Both the position numbers and the translations under genes were made by a program. Below are positions 12,032 to 22,966 of a DNA stretch of 64,000 bases, piece by piece; within the stretch, counting starts at the first letter, position 1, and each line of letters begins with the position of its first letter. The stretch is from Botryosphaeria dothidea. Lineage: Eukaryota > Ascomycota > Dothideomycetes > Botryosphaeriales > Botryosphaeriaceae. The notes under the pieces are model-generated. The model was given only the letters and a program-made list of their open reading frames with translations, ran no database searches and was not told the DNA's origin. The DNA lies in NCBI GenBank assembly GCA_011503125.2, contig WWBZ02000016.1:248001-312000 (forward strand), in the 5' to 3' direction.

Positions 12032-12573
12032 TTAGATTGGACAAATGATCGCAGCAACGGGCGCAAAAGGAAAGAATCTGGCCAGGGAGCTATGAATCGT
12101 GACTGCAGCCGGCGCCTGCATGCTTCCGCCGTCGCGAAGGCGTGCGGGCGGCCGAGGCGGCTGGTGGACGGGCCGGGCGGGAGCGCGCTCCGGGAGGTGT
12201 GCCTGGTCTTGCCGTGGGGCGTCGGTGTGAGATGGAGCGACTGTCCTGAAGTGTTTGACCAGCTGGACGGGCTGAGGAAGGGACAGCGCCGCGGCGGTGG
12301 AAGAGAGATCGATGTTCGGCTGGTGCTGCACCATGGCGGCTTTGCCGGGCGCCCCGCCGGAGGTCTCCGTCAGGGATGGAGGCACGATGGGTGCGAGGAA
12401 TGGAAGGTCCGGGAAAGTGTCGAATGCAAGCTCGGCCTTCTTCAAGAGGCGTACGTTCGTGGCTGGAGTCTTGGGCATGTGGAAGCATTTACGTGGGAGT
12501 TTGGATACGAGGTGCTCAAGGATGAGTACATCATGGAGGAGGTGATACCGGGCTGGACTGCGCGTGAGCAGGG
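12032..12573 (-). pseudogene. Orphan terminal exon of an unrecognised protein
   Basis: An open minus-strand frame runs from a strong 3' splice site (long pyrimidine tract and CAG ending at 12574) to a stop at 12032. The first part looks like folded protein (YHLLHDVLILEHLVSKLPRK, LLKKAELAFDTFPDLPF). The rest is Pro, Ala and Arg-rich. A good donor (GTAAGT on the minus strand) sits near 12798, but the sequence beyond it is a minisatellite and gives no credible 5' exon. The block is much more GC-rich than its surroundings. I do not recognise the family. It may be a gene fragment or the last exon of a gene whose 5' end was lost; a smaller chance is that the plus-strand frame from 11963 to 12634 is the real one. 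Confidence 0.3.
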
Positions 12574-12840
12574 CTGGAAAGGAAAAGAAGAGCAGACAAA
12601 AGGGAGTGGAGCCTCTGCAAACCCTCCTTCATAGCTGGCAAGGTACATCTTTCACGCTTGCCACCTCTCCTAACGTCCATCCTGTACACATTCATTAAAG
12701 GATAAAACGGGCCTTTGAATAGTACTTTTGTGCAGCTTATCAGTCAGCGGTTATCCCAAAATATAAGGTATACTTCTTGATGTATACCGAACTTACCCGT
12801 CATGACCATTTTCAACTCCCGCCCAAGTTGCGGTTGAAAG

Positions 12841-12984
12841 TTCAACCGACGAGCTCAATCAATAAACCTCCAATCAAGGAACCTTCAATCGATGAACTTT
12901 CAACCGACGATTTTTGAACCGATGGACTTTGAACCGATAAAGTTTAACCGCTAAACTTTGAACCGATGGACTTTCAACCGGTGA
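12841..12984. repeat. Degenerate 15-bp minisatellite
   Basis: About ten tandem units of 14-17 bp follow the pattern ttcaaccgatgaact, with variants such as tgaaccgatggactt (seen twice) and ttcaaccgacgattttt. The core caaccga or gaaccga recurs in nearly every unit. Ten-odd units with frequent substitutions indicate an old array. One minus-strand frame reads it as repeats of RFKVH, but stops interrupt that frame, so coding is unlikely. Confidence 0.8.
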
Positions 12985-13515
12985 CGCGGCCGGAAGCCAC
13001 AATCCAACACCACCGCGACAATTCGCGCCGAGAAAACAGGATCAATGAACAACGCATAACATTTCAGGGGCGGGGGGAGCAGCACACTATGTCCAAAATG
13101 AGAGAACCGCAGGTAATAATGCCAACCGATCCAACCGCCAACGTGACCGTGCGTTGCCCTTTCCCAGTTGATATACCGAGCCGAATGAAGAAAAACCGGC
13201 TCAACAACAGCGCTCAAAATACTCCACGGGACTATCCACAGAAAAGGAAAAATACTAGGAAAGCTGTACTACCGTCATCATCATCCTTCCGTCATCCGCA
13301 GGATCTGCAAGTGTGCGCTCCCTCCACTAGTCCGCCCGAGGTCAACTCGGACCACATCAACAATAACCCTTTTACGAACATATCCGAGGCGTTTGCGATG
13401 CTCGATCCGTCCTTCAGCTGAACCGACGCTTTCGGAGTTTTGGAGAGAGAAGCTCGGATACAGAGCCAATACCCGGCTTACCGTGGGGCCGTAGCCCGCG
13501 CATGTCTCTCGGAGC
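12985..13515. other. Spacer downstream of the mitochondrial carrier gene
   Basis: A 151-codon plus frame (12966-13421) is hydrophilic and begins inside the minisatellite. It has no domain and no splice context, so I do not call it. The right end abuts the terminal exon of the carrier gene on the minus strand. Confidence 0.4.
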
Positions 13516-14679
13516 TTACTTGGTGATAAATCCGAGCCAGTCGGCCACGATCAATGTCACCATGCTGTTCGAAAACATTACCCGTTAGCCCGCCAATCCC
13601 CTCATTTACCGAATAGCCGAAAAGGGAAATTGTGCATGAGAGGGCCGAGTGGAAGAAATGTACGCAAGGGATTGGACTGGGAGTAAGACTTACGCGTGAG
13701 GCGCAATGCGCACGTAGTACGTTCCGAAGCCACGGTAGAACCGCAGGAGACCCTCTTCGCGCGCGACCTTCTTGAAGCAGTCGGCCATGCCACGGTATGG
13801 CAGGGTGCCGTCGGCACGCTTGGTCTGCTTCTGTAGGCGAGTCTTGACGAAGTCGAAGGGCAAGCTGAAGAAGGACGCGAAGAAGCCGGCGATGGCCGAG
13901 GCCGTCAGTGTCTGCGAGCGCGATGACAGGCTGGTCTCCTTCAGCTGGTTCTTGGCTTCGGAGAAGAAGGCAAGCTGTCCGAAGTTCAGAGCCATTGCGC
14001 GCACGACCGTCGGGTAGCAGCCGGCCCAGAGCGCCGTGATGCCCTCGTTCTTGGAGATGCGCGCAAGGGCGTCGATGACGGACTTGTAGTTTGCGCGCTC
14101 CGCTGGCGGCTTCAAGCCGTCACTCTGCATGCGGATGAGAGCAAGGTCGGCCGGGTTGCCAACCATAGCAGCCAGACCACCGGCGGTCAAACCTGCGCCC
14201 GCGCGCTCTGTGAACCCAATCTTTGTGCCGCTGCTATCCGCCCTCTTTGTCAATGTCTTCATGAAGGTATCGAAGAAGCCGAGGCGCGCTGTGGTGTAGA
14301 CGGCCTGGCGGAGGAGGCCTGCGGAGAGTCCAGTGTAGAGGTCGAGAACCTTGCCGGCGGCTATCACGTCTCTTGTGACGGAAAGAGGGGTAGGCTTCGG
14401 ACCAGTCTTGACACCCTCTCCGGCCAGTTGTAAGCGGACCTTGATCATGTCAATGGGCTGGATGACAGTGGTCGCGGTCATGCCTGCCAGGCCACCATTG
14501 ATGAATGGTAGGGCGGCGCGCATGGCAGGCGTGTGGAGGAAATCGGTGGTAGCTTTGCTCGGGTTCTCGGCAGCGCTCTTCATGGCATTGGAGCCTTCGG
14601 AGGCAGCTTCTTTTGCGCTGTTCATGGCGGCAGAGGTCTGGCGCCTTGCGGCATCGAGGATGGACGAGCCGGACGACAT
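13516..14679 (-). CDS. Mitochondrial oxoglutarate/malate-type carrier
   Basis: Exon 1 is 14679-13694 and exon 2 is 13564-13516, separated by a 129-nt intron (GTAAGT donor, CAG acceptor). The product has 344 residues. It carries the three carrier signatures in order: PIDMIKVRLQ, PADLALIRMQ and PFDFVKTRLQ, each starting a repeat of two membrane helices. The last exon supplies the conserved end of the sixth helix (RIAPHAMVTLIVADWLGF), which proves the intron. PADLALIRMQ and the overall order fit the 2-oxoglutarate/malate exchanger of the inner mitochondrial membrane; dicarboxylate carriers are close relatives. Residues 1-55 form an Ala/Ser-rich extension common in fungal versions. I chose the ATG at 14679 for its Kozak context and normal family length; an in-frame ATG at 14778 would add 33 residues. 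Confidence 0.9.
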
Positions 14680-16856
14680 GGCGAAGAAGTATGCTGGAGA
14701 GTGTTGGTAATGGGCAACTGTGGAGAGAGGGAGAGTGTTGGTAGTAGAGAGAAAGTGAGGGGAGATTTTGGATAGCACGAGTGGGTTGAGGCTATGCGGG
14801 AGGAGGCTCGGACGGGAGGAGCTACCTGGTTTACCTAGGGACTATCGGTACCAAGGCTGAGGTACTGGACAGCTAGTTGAGGGTTGAGTAAGCACACATG
14901 TGGATGCAGGGACACAGTTGGGATTTAAGAGCTTCGCCCGTATCGGGTAGCTCGGTAAATTGGAGGTCAGGAGTCAATCAGGCTGGGTGATGGTGACATT
15001 GTCGGGCCAGAGGTCTGAGAGCTCCGAATATACCCGTGAAGTGCAGGAGGCAGAGAGCAGGGTGCAGGTGCAGGTCGCGGGAGTGCGTACCAATGAAGGC
15101 GTTGGTGCCAAGGCTCGCTCGCAACAACCGCAGGTAAGCGCGCTCGAGAGCTTTCAATCGAGGGATGGCGTGGAGCTGAGGAAGCTGAGGGTGGATAGAG
15201 TCAGACAATACTTTGGAGACAGTCGAGAGGAGGTACTCTGTGTCGGTGGTAGGCGAAGCAGGCTTGTTCCCCTCTTTCCAGGAATGCGGGGAAAGCAAGC
15301 AGGCTGCTAGACGTAACAGCGTGAAGCTTGTTCGTTCCAATGACAGCTGAGGTACGTACCGCTTGGGGGTTGGAGGAAGGTTGCTTCATCCTCGGCCCGC
15401 CAACGCACGATTCCTAGAATTCCCGCGCCTGGTGCTTTGTTGACGGCTTGTCGGGGAGGGCACGCGCGGGCGCAGGCCTCGACCGTTGGATTGCATTGAT
15501 TGTGAGGGCTTTGAGGGTGTGTGAGAGGGGAGCGCGCACAAGGGCGGGGGTACGTCACTCACCCCGCCGTCGCATAGCATAAGCCCCGCGTGTGATTGGC
15601 CGCTCCACCACCGCCTGCACATCCCCCAGCTTGCACAACTGTCACGTGCATTTTATCCACCGATCTCAACGGCGGGAAGTGGACAGGCGCCAACGCTGTC
15701 ACCGGGCACTCTGCTGTCACCGGAATGCACAATCGAAGAGCTGTTGGTGCCAGCGTGCGCATCGCAGTCGGAGGCCACGTGCGGGCGCTAGCGACCCAGG
15801 CGGGAAGGCGGCGGATCGGGAAGGCGTCGCTCTGTCCGGCTGCGGGCCACGGTAGTGCTGCCTCCGTCTTGCCCGCTCAAATATCCCACCAGCCTTCGTT
15901 CCGCTCCGAATTAGCTCGGCCAAAGCCCTGTCGGTTCCTCGCTGCGGCAACACCACCCAAGCAAGCACCATTTCTCCATCGCAGAATTCACGCGGAACGT
16001 GCCGCCGCTGACTCTGGCCTCCACTCTCATCAACCTTATCGCCTGGATGCAAGCCCGGCATGTGGCCCACTGCTGAGCACATGCAGAACATGTCCGACTC
16101 AACAAACCCAATCGCCCAAAGACTTAGGCACAAATATGGACTTTTCGCTCAACGCCACCATGGCCCTCTGTTGGGCCCCGACCATGCCCCCATTCGGCTC
16201 TCCAATCTTTACCGCGTCCTCTCACCTCAATCCTGTTCCCGGCGTCAGTCAGCCTTATTGCCTACGTGAATACTTGGGTCCCAACAATCACCATGACATT
16301 ATCTTCCCCGACCACCGTAGCCCGAACCTCAGCTCTTTCATTGGCCTTGAGTCTTTTTTTTTTTTTTTTTGAAAAACGCCATCGCCGGCGGTGACGCCTC
16401 TTGCCTTGTAATCAGCCCTCAACTGCATCAATTTCAGAATATCATGCCCGGTGGTCAGAAGTGTTCCGAGGGCTCCATGAACTCTGCACTCCATTGAACA
16501 GGAAAGACATGGCCAAACGTATCCATGGCGCAGCTAGAGGCCGAATTTGTCTTTCGTTCTGGCCCAACTCGGGCCGAGGGTAGCTTGACTTACCAGACCG
16601 CAGGTAAAACCCCAATATCAAGGGAAATTTGCAAATCAACATCTGCAAATCACGAAACAGATTTAACATCTGCCGGGGGTCAAGATGAAGTACGACCACT
16701 GGTTGCGTTCCACCGTCCCATGGATATCGCGGTCCCTGAACTCGACAGCAGATACATGTCACTTTATAAATGAGATACGGATGCCCTACAGTACTTTCAT
16801 CTCCTTCTACTACCAATCTCTCTTGATTAAGCATCTGCGATTTTTCAAACGGCACA
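14680..16856. other. Intergenic region, upstream of carrier and secreted-protein genes
   Basis: I find no supported gene. Several overlapping frames of 60-260 codons at 14960-16372 are low-complexity products of GC-rich sequence. T17 lies near 16353-16370. The right end is the promoter of the small secreted protein and includes a TATA-like tttataaat at about 16761. Confidence 0.5.
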
Positions 16857-17228
16857 ATGCGCGCCAAGAGACTCTTTTCCTCTTTTCTCCTCTCGACCCA
16901 CCTCATCTATGCCATGCCCCTCTCTATATCCAACTTTGATCACGATCACAACTCGAACCACCTTGCCGTCCCCGAAGAATCCTCGACTTTCATCGCTCGT
17001 CGAGATGAATATGGCGAATGCTACAAGCCAGGAGTCAACATGGAAAAATTCCCGAAGAACTGCGAAAGACTGGGCTACAAAGGATGCTATCGTCCTATCA
17101 AATGTCGGGAACGACGCGCTACTACAGATGTAGACAAGCGCGATGGCGAGTTCCCACGCTTCTGCCAATCGTTCTGGGAGCAAATGCTGAAAGATTGGAA
17201 AGATTGGAAATGGAATGATTGGTTTTAA
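16857..17228 (+). CDS. Small secreted cysteine-containing protein (candidate effector)
   Basis: A single-exon frame of 123 residues. Residues 1-19 form a signal peptide (basic MRAKR, then a hydrophobic core ending ...IYA). The mature part has five cysteines (C55, C69, C77, C83, C103), dibasic sites at 48-49 (RR) and 94-95 (KR) that Kex2 could cut, and a Trp/Lys/Asp-rich tail (KDWKDWKWNDWF). It matches no family I know. Small size, secretion signal, cysteines and lack of homology are the usual marks of fungal effector candidates; host function is inference. A TATA-like element lies about 95 bp upstream. Directly behind the stop, in another frame, lies a second copy of the cysteine module (17221-17304), so the reading frame may be truncated or an intron may have been missed. 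Confidence 0.65.
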   Translation: MRAKRLFSSFLLSTHLIYAMPLSISNFDHDHNSNHLAVPEESSTFIARRDEYGECYKPGVNMEKFPKNCERLGYKGCYRPIKCRERRATTDVDKRDGEFPRFCQSFWEQMLKDWKDWKWNDWF

Positions 17229-17304
17229 CATGAACGAGTCTCCGAGGAATTGCGAGCTCTTGGAATATCAAGTCTGCTCCTATGCTGTGGATTGTCAAGA
17301 ATAG
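17221..17304 (+). pseudogene. Second cysteine module, out of frame behind the secreted protein
   Basis: Overlapping the last codons of the preceding gene, but in a different frame, is GFNMNESPRNCELLEYQVC followed by SYAVDCQE and a TAG. It aligns without gaps to residues 59-83 of the secreted protein (GVNMEKFPKNCERLGYKGC ... C), sharing G, N, M, P, N, C, E, L, Y, C and C at the same spacing. This is an internal duplication that a frame change has disconnected, or a second exon joined by a splice I cannot see. Confidence 0.6.
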
Positions 17305-17653
17305 GCGGGCTCCGGAGACGGTATGGAGAGTGTCCATGAGGGAACGGACGGAGAAGAGCGTAGTGAAGCCAAGACGGCCGTGACAATCTCAACCCACAAT
17401 CAGGGCACATCGACGTTAAGCTTGCTCTATTTCTGGCCTTTCTACCGTGATCCGGGGCGGACAGAAAGGCCCGACTTCACCTTGGCGTCGCCTCATCCGG
17501 TCTCATTACCCTTTTCGTCCTCATCTCCATGGGGGCCAAAACCTCAGGTTTTTTTTTTTTTTTTGGACGTATATAGAGGGTACTTCGTTCTTGTACATAT
17601 CTTCTTTCTTCTCACAGTACTCAATTCACGACAGTGGAACTCTCGATCAAAAA

Positions 17654-18671
17654 ATGGCCCTCCCAACCTCCACCCGTCAATGAATCCTCGCCCGCGAGCC
17701 CAGCGGCGCGCCCATCCTCTCCGGACCCTCAGCCACCTGGACGCTCATCACCGCCGACATCCCAGCCCTCCAGACGGCCAGGTCCTCGGGCGCGTCAAGG
17801 ACATCTCCAACGACCCCGGCCAGCGCGGCTTCATCGAGAACTTTGTCGCACCCAAGCGCATGTACGTGCCCACGGTGCCCATCGGCTCGCCCATGCGTGC
17901 CGGCGTCATCGTCGACGTCCTCGCCTCGCGCGCCCCGTCCATCGCCCCCGGCAGCACCGTCATGAACATCCACTTCGGGCTGTGGGCCGAGCACGTCGTC
18001 CTCGCCGCCGCCGACTGCCAGCCGCTCGCCCCCGTCCCGGGCATCCCCGCCACGCACTTCCTCGGCGCGCTGGGCGCGCCCGGCCTGACGGGCTACTACG
18101 GCGTCGTCGAGGTCGCGCGGGCGGCAGCACCGGCAGCATGGTCGTGCAGGTCGCGAAGAAGCTGGTTGGGTGCCGGCGCGTCGTCGGGATCGCGGGGTCC
18201 GAGGACAAGTGCGCGTGGGTGCGCGGCCTCGGCGTGGACGCGTGCGTCAACTACAAGGCGCCGACGTTCGTCGAGGATCTGCGGGCCGCGACCGAGGGCG
18301 AGGTGGACGTGTACTTCGACAACGTGGGCGGGGCGGTGCTGGATGCGGTGTTGGCGCGGATGAAGAAGGGCGGGACGGTGGCGGTGTGCGGGGCGATTTC
18401 GACGTACAATTCGACGGAGCCGATGGGGTTGCGGAACTGGTTCGAGGTGATTAGTATGAGGTTGAACTTGAAGGGGCTGATCTTGCTGGATTATATGGAT
18501 GAGATTCCGGCGGCCATTGGGAAGCTGGTGCAGGCGGTGCAGGAGGGGAAGATCGTGCTGGGCGAGGAAAGTGAGACGGTGGTTGAGACGGGAATTGAAG
18601 GCGTGCCGGAGACGTGGACGAAGTTGTTTGACGGGTTCAATAGGGGGAAGCTGATTACAAAGCTGGTGTGA
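17654..18671 (+). pseudogene. Broken MDR-superfamily NADP-dependent alkenal/quinone-type reductase
   Basis: The frame from ATG 17654 reads MALPTSTRQ, then TGA (17681-17683) where family members have Trp, then ILAREPSGAPILSG. A one-base loss near 17771 moves the protein to the next frame (GQVLGRVKDISNDPGQRGFI ... LGALGAPGLTGYYG). Near 18109-18125 the frame shifts again and the sequence jumps from VVEVAR to GSTGSMVVQVAKKLVG. About ten residues that normally form the first strand and glycine loop of the NADP site (xPGExVVVSGAAG) are therefore missing. The rest continues intact to the stop at 18671 (YFDNVGGAVLDAVLARMKKGG, QEGKIVLGEE). Zinc-free MDR enzymes of this kind reduce alpha,beta-unsaturated carbonyls. 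Three independent lesions mark it as dead unless the assembly is faulty. Confidence 0.8.
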
Positions 18672-19532
18672 GGTGGGTGAGTATACGCTGGAAGCTACAT
18701 TCTCCAAGTGCAATCTGATCCCCCAATACCCGCTCTCTTGTTGATATTCGAGCTACTGCAAACTCATCAAGTCTCTTCGCTGATCATGGATTGAACATAT
18801 TCTTCTGGCTTCTGCAGCCGGTCCGATTTTATTTGGTGGGTCTCAAAGACACGCAACCTACTAGCGAGTGCCCAAAAGTAGGTCCACTTCAGCAGGCAAC
18901 TTGAAGTTGAAACTGATAAAGTTGATCGCATACGCGGCCAATACTGAACAGCTGCCATGCTTACCGTCAGCCTGGGATCAACCATTGCAAAACCAAACCA
19001 CTCACAACGTCCGGATGTAATGCGCCAACACCATTTGCCGTCGATTGATCTCTGTCAGCAATTGCATGTTCTTCCTGGGCATGTTCTTCATAGGCGGTGA
19101 AGGGCCGGGGGCAGCTTTCTTCCGATGACAGCGAACATGAATGCAGCCCCGCATCTCTTCTTATCTTCCAATCATTGACAAACCCTTTTCAGATTAACTG
19201 CCCCAATCCCACACTCTATTGGGCCAGAGGCTAGGGCTCGCAACGCATATGTCGCACTCCCGGGATAAGACGTGATTTGGGGGCGAAAACTGGGCATCGA
19301 TATGCACCATTTATCAGTCAGCCGCCTGACTGGGTGTTGTTTAAGATGATCGCGTAGAATTTTGGTGGACGGTTGGGGCGGACCGTTGTTGCCGCATCCG
19401 CTAATGCAGCTGTTGTGGAGTTGCGACACGCTTCAAGCAGGTCGTTCTCGGCAACACGCCCGATCCTGGTGGGCCAAGGGACAAGCTGCGCTATAAAGCA
19501 CCGCATGATGGGATTCTTTGGCTTTCTGCTCC
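18672..19532. other. Intergenic, upstream of the P450 gene
   Basis: No gene is supported here. Short frames on both strands have no domain. The right end serves as promoter and leader for the P450 gene (a ctataaag TATA-like element near 19490-19497). Confidence 0.5.
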
Positions 19533-21499
19533 ATGGTCTCTGCAAACATGGCAGCTACCAGTACTTCGACCTGGGTCACATCCGCCCTCTTGGGTGTGGC
19601 ATTCCATGCCTTCACTCAGATGTGGGAGCTTGACCTCCTCGTTCCCCAGACTCTTGGCGGTCTGTCCGCTGCTGCACTCGCCGTTTTCTACGTTGATGTC
19701 CAGGTATTCCATTCTGCGGTGGCTGATGCCGCGACCAACCTTGCAATAGCCGCATTCGGCTTTGTTCTCAGCTTGACGGCATCAACATTCATATACCGCG
19801 TCTTCTTCCACCGACTACGGAAGTTTCCTGGGCCTTTCGCTGCCAAAACAACAAAATTGTATAGCATTTACCTGTCTCGTAACTTGCAGTATCACTTTGA
19901 GATAGAGAAACTGCACAACAAATACGGCGACGTCGTCCGGACAGGTAAGTTTGAGCCACATCCGCTGCTAAATGTTGGGGAAGCTTACACGAGTAGGTCC
20001 GCGCGAGTTATCCGTTGCGCGGATTTCGCCGCTGAATCAGCTTATTACCTGCAAGAAATCCTTCTTGTACTCCATGTCCGAGAGAGACAAGGAAAAGGCA
20101 GGCTTTTCTTTTACCCTCGACGTAGAGGATCACCGCAAGCGAAGAAGACCGTGGGAAATGTCAATGACAATCCAACGTAAGTTCCTGCCGCATGTGTTAC
20201 CCGCAGATCAGCACCATTGATATTGTCGGCCAGAAATCGCCAAATATGACGCACCGATGCAATCTATAATCTCTCTCTTCTTACAACGTATTGCCGCGCC
20301 AGATCAGGTTGGCAAGCCGATCAACATCACCGAATTGGTCTCCTGGCTCTCTTACGATATCATGGGAATTATCGGCTTTGGCAAAGACTTCGGCAATCTT
20401 CGCACCACCCACGAGCACGCTGCAGTCAAGGGGCTTCGCGAGACAATGGTAGCTTTTGGAACTCTGAGGCAATTGCCATGGCTTGCAAACTTTTTGTCAC
20501 ACTTTCCCGGCGGAGATGGAGCCATGGGGCCATTCGCGAAATACTGCCACGACTTGGTAGCGGAAAAAAGACAGGTAAGTGATGAATTCATGACATTGTA
20601 ACCCACTGACACGCTCCTGTCTGTACATAGGTTTTAAGAGCCCAGGGCAAAAACCTCGAAACTCCGAAAGATATCGTGACCTGGCTCATCAAAGCGTTCG
20701 AAGAAAGAACACCTTATGCTGCACACACTATCGAAGCCCTCGACGACGATACCCGCGCCCTGGTCATCGGCGGAGCGTAAGTCTCCCTCTTCATCCTGCA
20801 GTCTCAACCCTCCCGTATCCGCATCTTCTCTCACTCGACACTCTCTAATCCACTTCACCCGCATCCAGTGATACCTCCTCCGCAACCATGGTCAACATCT
20901 TCTACTACCTCTCCATCCACCCGCACATCCTCCGCACCCTCCAAGCCCAACTCGACGCCCTCTTCCCCGCCGGCCCCGCCTCCTTCACCTACGAGCCGCT
21001 CGACCGCATCCCCCTCCTCGAAGCCATCATCACCGAGACCCTCCGCCTTGTGCCGCCCGTTCCCTCGGGCAACCCGCGCGTCACGCCGCCCGAAGGCCTG
21101 CACGTGCCGGCGGGCAAGGGCGAAGAGGGCGACCTCTATATCCCCGGCAACACGGTGGTGCTGCAGCCGCAGTGGCTGATCCAGCGCGACGAGCGCTACT
21201 TCGAGCGGCCGCTGGAGTTCGTTCCGCAGCGGTGGGTGGCGGGCAGCCCCGAGGCGCGGATGGTCAAGGAGCGCACGGCCTTCTTCCCGTTCCAGGTGGG
21301 CATGTATCACTGCGTCGGCAAGCAGCTGGCCATGTGGGAGATGAAGAGCGTGCTGGCGCGGGTGGCGCTGCAGTTTGACGTGGCGTTTGCGCCGGGGGAG
21401 GATGGGAAGGCGTTTCAGGAGGGCATTTTGGACACTTGGACGTTGACGTTGCCGCCGTTGCAGCTGGTGTTCAATGAGCGCAAGTCTGGGGAGGCCTGA
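19533..21499 (+). CDS. Microsomal cytochrome P450 monooxygenase
   Basis: Five exons (19533-19944, 19997-20176, 20234-20574, 20631-20776, 20869-21499) give 569 residues with consistent phases and GT-AG ends. The N-terminal 95 residues contain several hydrophobic segments ahead of the proline-rich hinge KFPGPF, so the enzyme should be ER-anchored. Diagnostic P450 motifs are the I-helix GGADTSSA (about 358-365), ExxR as ETLR (416-419), PQRW in the PERF region, and the heme loop FQVGMYHCVGKQLA with the axial Cys at about 508. Tyr occupies the usual Arg/His position of the heme loop, as it does in a subset of fungal P450s with a GPYNC-type loop. Substrate is unknown. The neighbours are a dead reductase and dead hydrolases, so no pathway can be inferred. 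An in-frame ATG at 19548 has the better Kozak context. Confidence 0.9.
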
Positions 21500-21686
21500 A
21501 GTATTGTGTAAGCGCTGCGAGTCTGGAGATTGCAGATTGGTCACAGAGACAGCTTGGCTGCTCCCTGCACCAACCTCCGTGCTCGCGTACTCCAGCCTCC
21601 ATAGCCTCATGAGTTCCAGCATTCGATCCGTTCAATATCTCGCGGCATCTCCAGGGCAAACTGGAGAGAAGACAGCCACAGGAAAC

Positions 21687-22966
21687 ATGCCCTTGCCCTC
21701 GCAAATGTCATTCGAGACCTCACTAAATATCAAATGCCGCTGTAATAAATGTTCAGAGAATATTTTCGAGGGACAGAAACATGTTCACAATGAAGATCTC
21801 GTGCTCGATTTCAAGTTTGAGTATTTGACCATCCTCCGTTCGCCCATCGCAGAGAATTGGGAAGTTGAGTGAGTTGGATGTTCTTTTTCTAAAATCTACG
21901 CGATCATCTGACATACGATTTTGGTAATAGTGTTATTGCATTACCTGGCCTGAATACCCATGCCTTCGCGTCATTCACAGAACGAGGTTCTAATTTTGTG
22001 GTTGCGCGACCGCCTCCCTAAAGACATTCCAGGATCAAGGATATCCATTTGGGGCTACGATACGGCGCTACTGGGCAGTATCTCGGTTCAGAGAATCTCG
22101 GATCTCATTTCCGTGAAGCCTTGCGCTGGGTTTCGCCCAATGGTGTCAATGGTGAGTATTTCCAGCTGATTGGCTCTTCATAATCTTCTAATGGCCGTTG
22201 AAAGGGATGTCTAACAGACCTTACTCGTCCAACAATTCTTGCAGGACATTCGGTAGGCGGTGTGGTGATCCAAGAGGTGCGTCTATAATCAGCCTCCGCT
22301 GCTACACTTCAGCTGAAACGTCTAGAGGCAATTTTCAATACGCTTGGTGACAGTGAGGAGTATGATGAAAAGCTGAAATCGATCTCAGGCATCATATTCG
22401 TGGACGCATCAAGCCGAGGAATGGACCTCACGTTATTAAAGCACATGGATGATTCTAGGGCTAACCAGCCATTCATCATGACACTTGAGCACGGGCATCC
22501 TTTTCCGGAGCATCTCAGCAGTAAATTCTTTGAAGGGATTGACTGGAATCTGGATATCGTTGCTTTCTACGCCATGCAGAAGACCCAAATACCACGACGT
22601 AATGAGGAACATTTTCCATATAGAAACACCAGGACTCACTAGGCCGTACACTAATCGATGTGTTCCAGTATGGTTACTGGAAATTGAGCAGAGAATCATC
22701 AATGCTGGTCGGGAAAGACTCGGTCATCCACGGAAGATATCTATACCACGACAGGAAAAAAATTCCTCGCAGAGGGAGTCAACTGTAACCATTCCGGAAT
22801 CTTCCAGTTTCGAGGTGCACAAGACGAAGTTTACCGGTCCAAGATCCTACCGTGGCTAAAGAAACTTCAAGAAAAGAGTGACCTCGATGTTTCAAAATCT
22901 GTCAGACTTTATTGCCTTACTGCCTTAGGACTCTCATCTATCTCGAATGTTCTATCCTTTATATAG
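21687..22966 (+). pseudogene. Broken alpha/beta hydrolase (DUF676/SERAC1-like), copy A
   Basis: Exon 1 from ATG 21687 ends at 21868 (GTGAGT donor). The next exon from 21931 starts VIALPGLNTHAFASF but changes frame before LWLRDRLPKDIPGSRISIWG. A later exon contains TRPTILAGHSVGGVVIQE, with the nucleophile elbow GHSVGG (catalytic Ser). The following exon begins LKRLEAIFNTLG and carries SGIIFVDASSRGMDL. Another frame change follows near 22610, and the tail ILPWLKKLQEKSDLDVSKSV and SSISNVLSFI ends at a stop at 22964-22966. The motif order is that of fungal alpha/beta hydrolases often fused to signalling or NB-ARC parts. At least two frameshifts indicate a pseudogene. A SINE is inserted exactly at its stop codon. 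Confidence 0.65.
22952..22965. repeat. Target-site duplication, left copy
   Basis: The 14 bases ctatcctttatata are repeated perfectly at 23581-23594, flanking the SINE. Such a long perfect duplication indicates target-primed retroposition and a fairly recent insertion. Confidence 0.9.

Noticed and set aside
11879..12634. Plus-strand frame through the GC-rich block at 12 kb
   Set aside because: The minus strand has a strong acceptor and a more protein-like segment; the plus frame is Gly/Arg-rich through the GC part. Not fully excluded.
15596..16372. 258-codon plus-strand frame ending in a T17 run
   Set aside because: His/Pro/Ser-rich product without a domain, terminated by a homopolymer; the opposite strand offers a frame of similar length. 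Probably GC-rich non-coding DNA.
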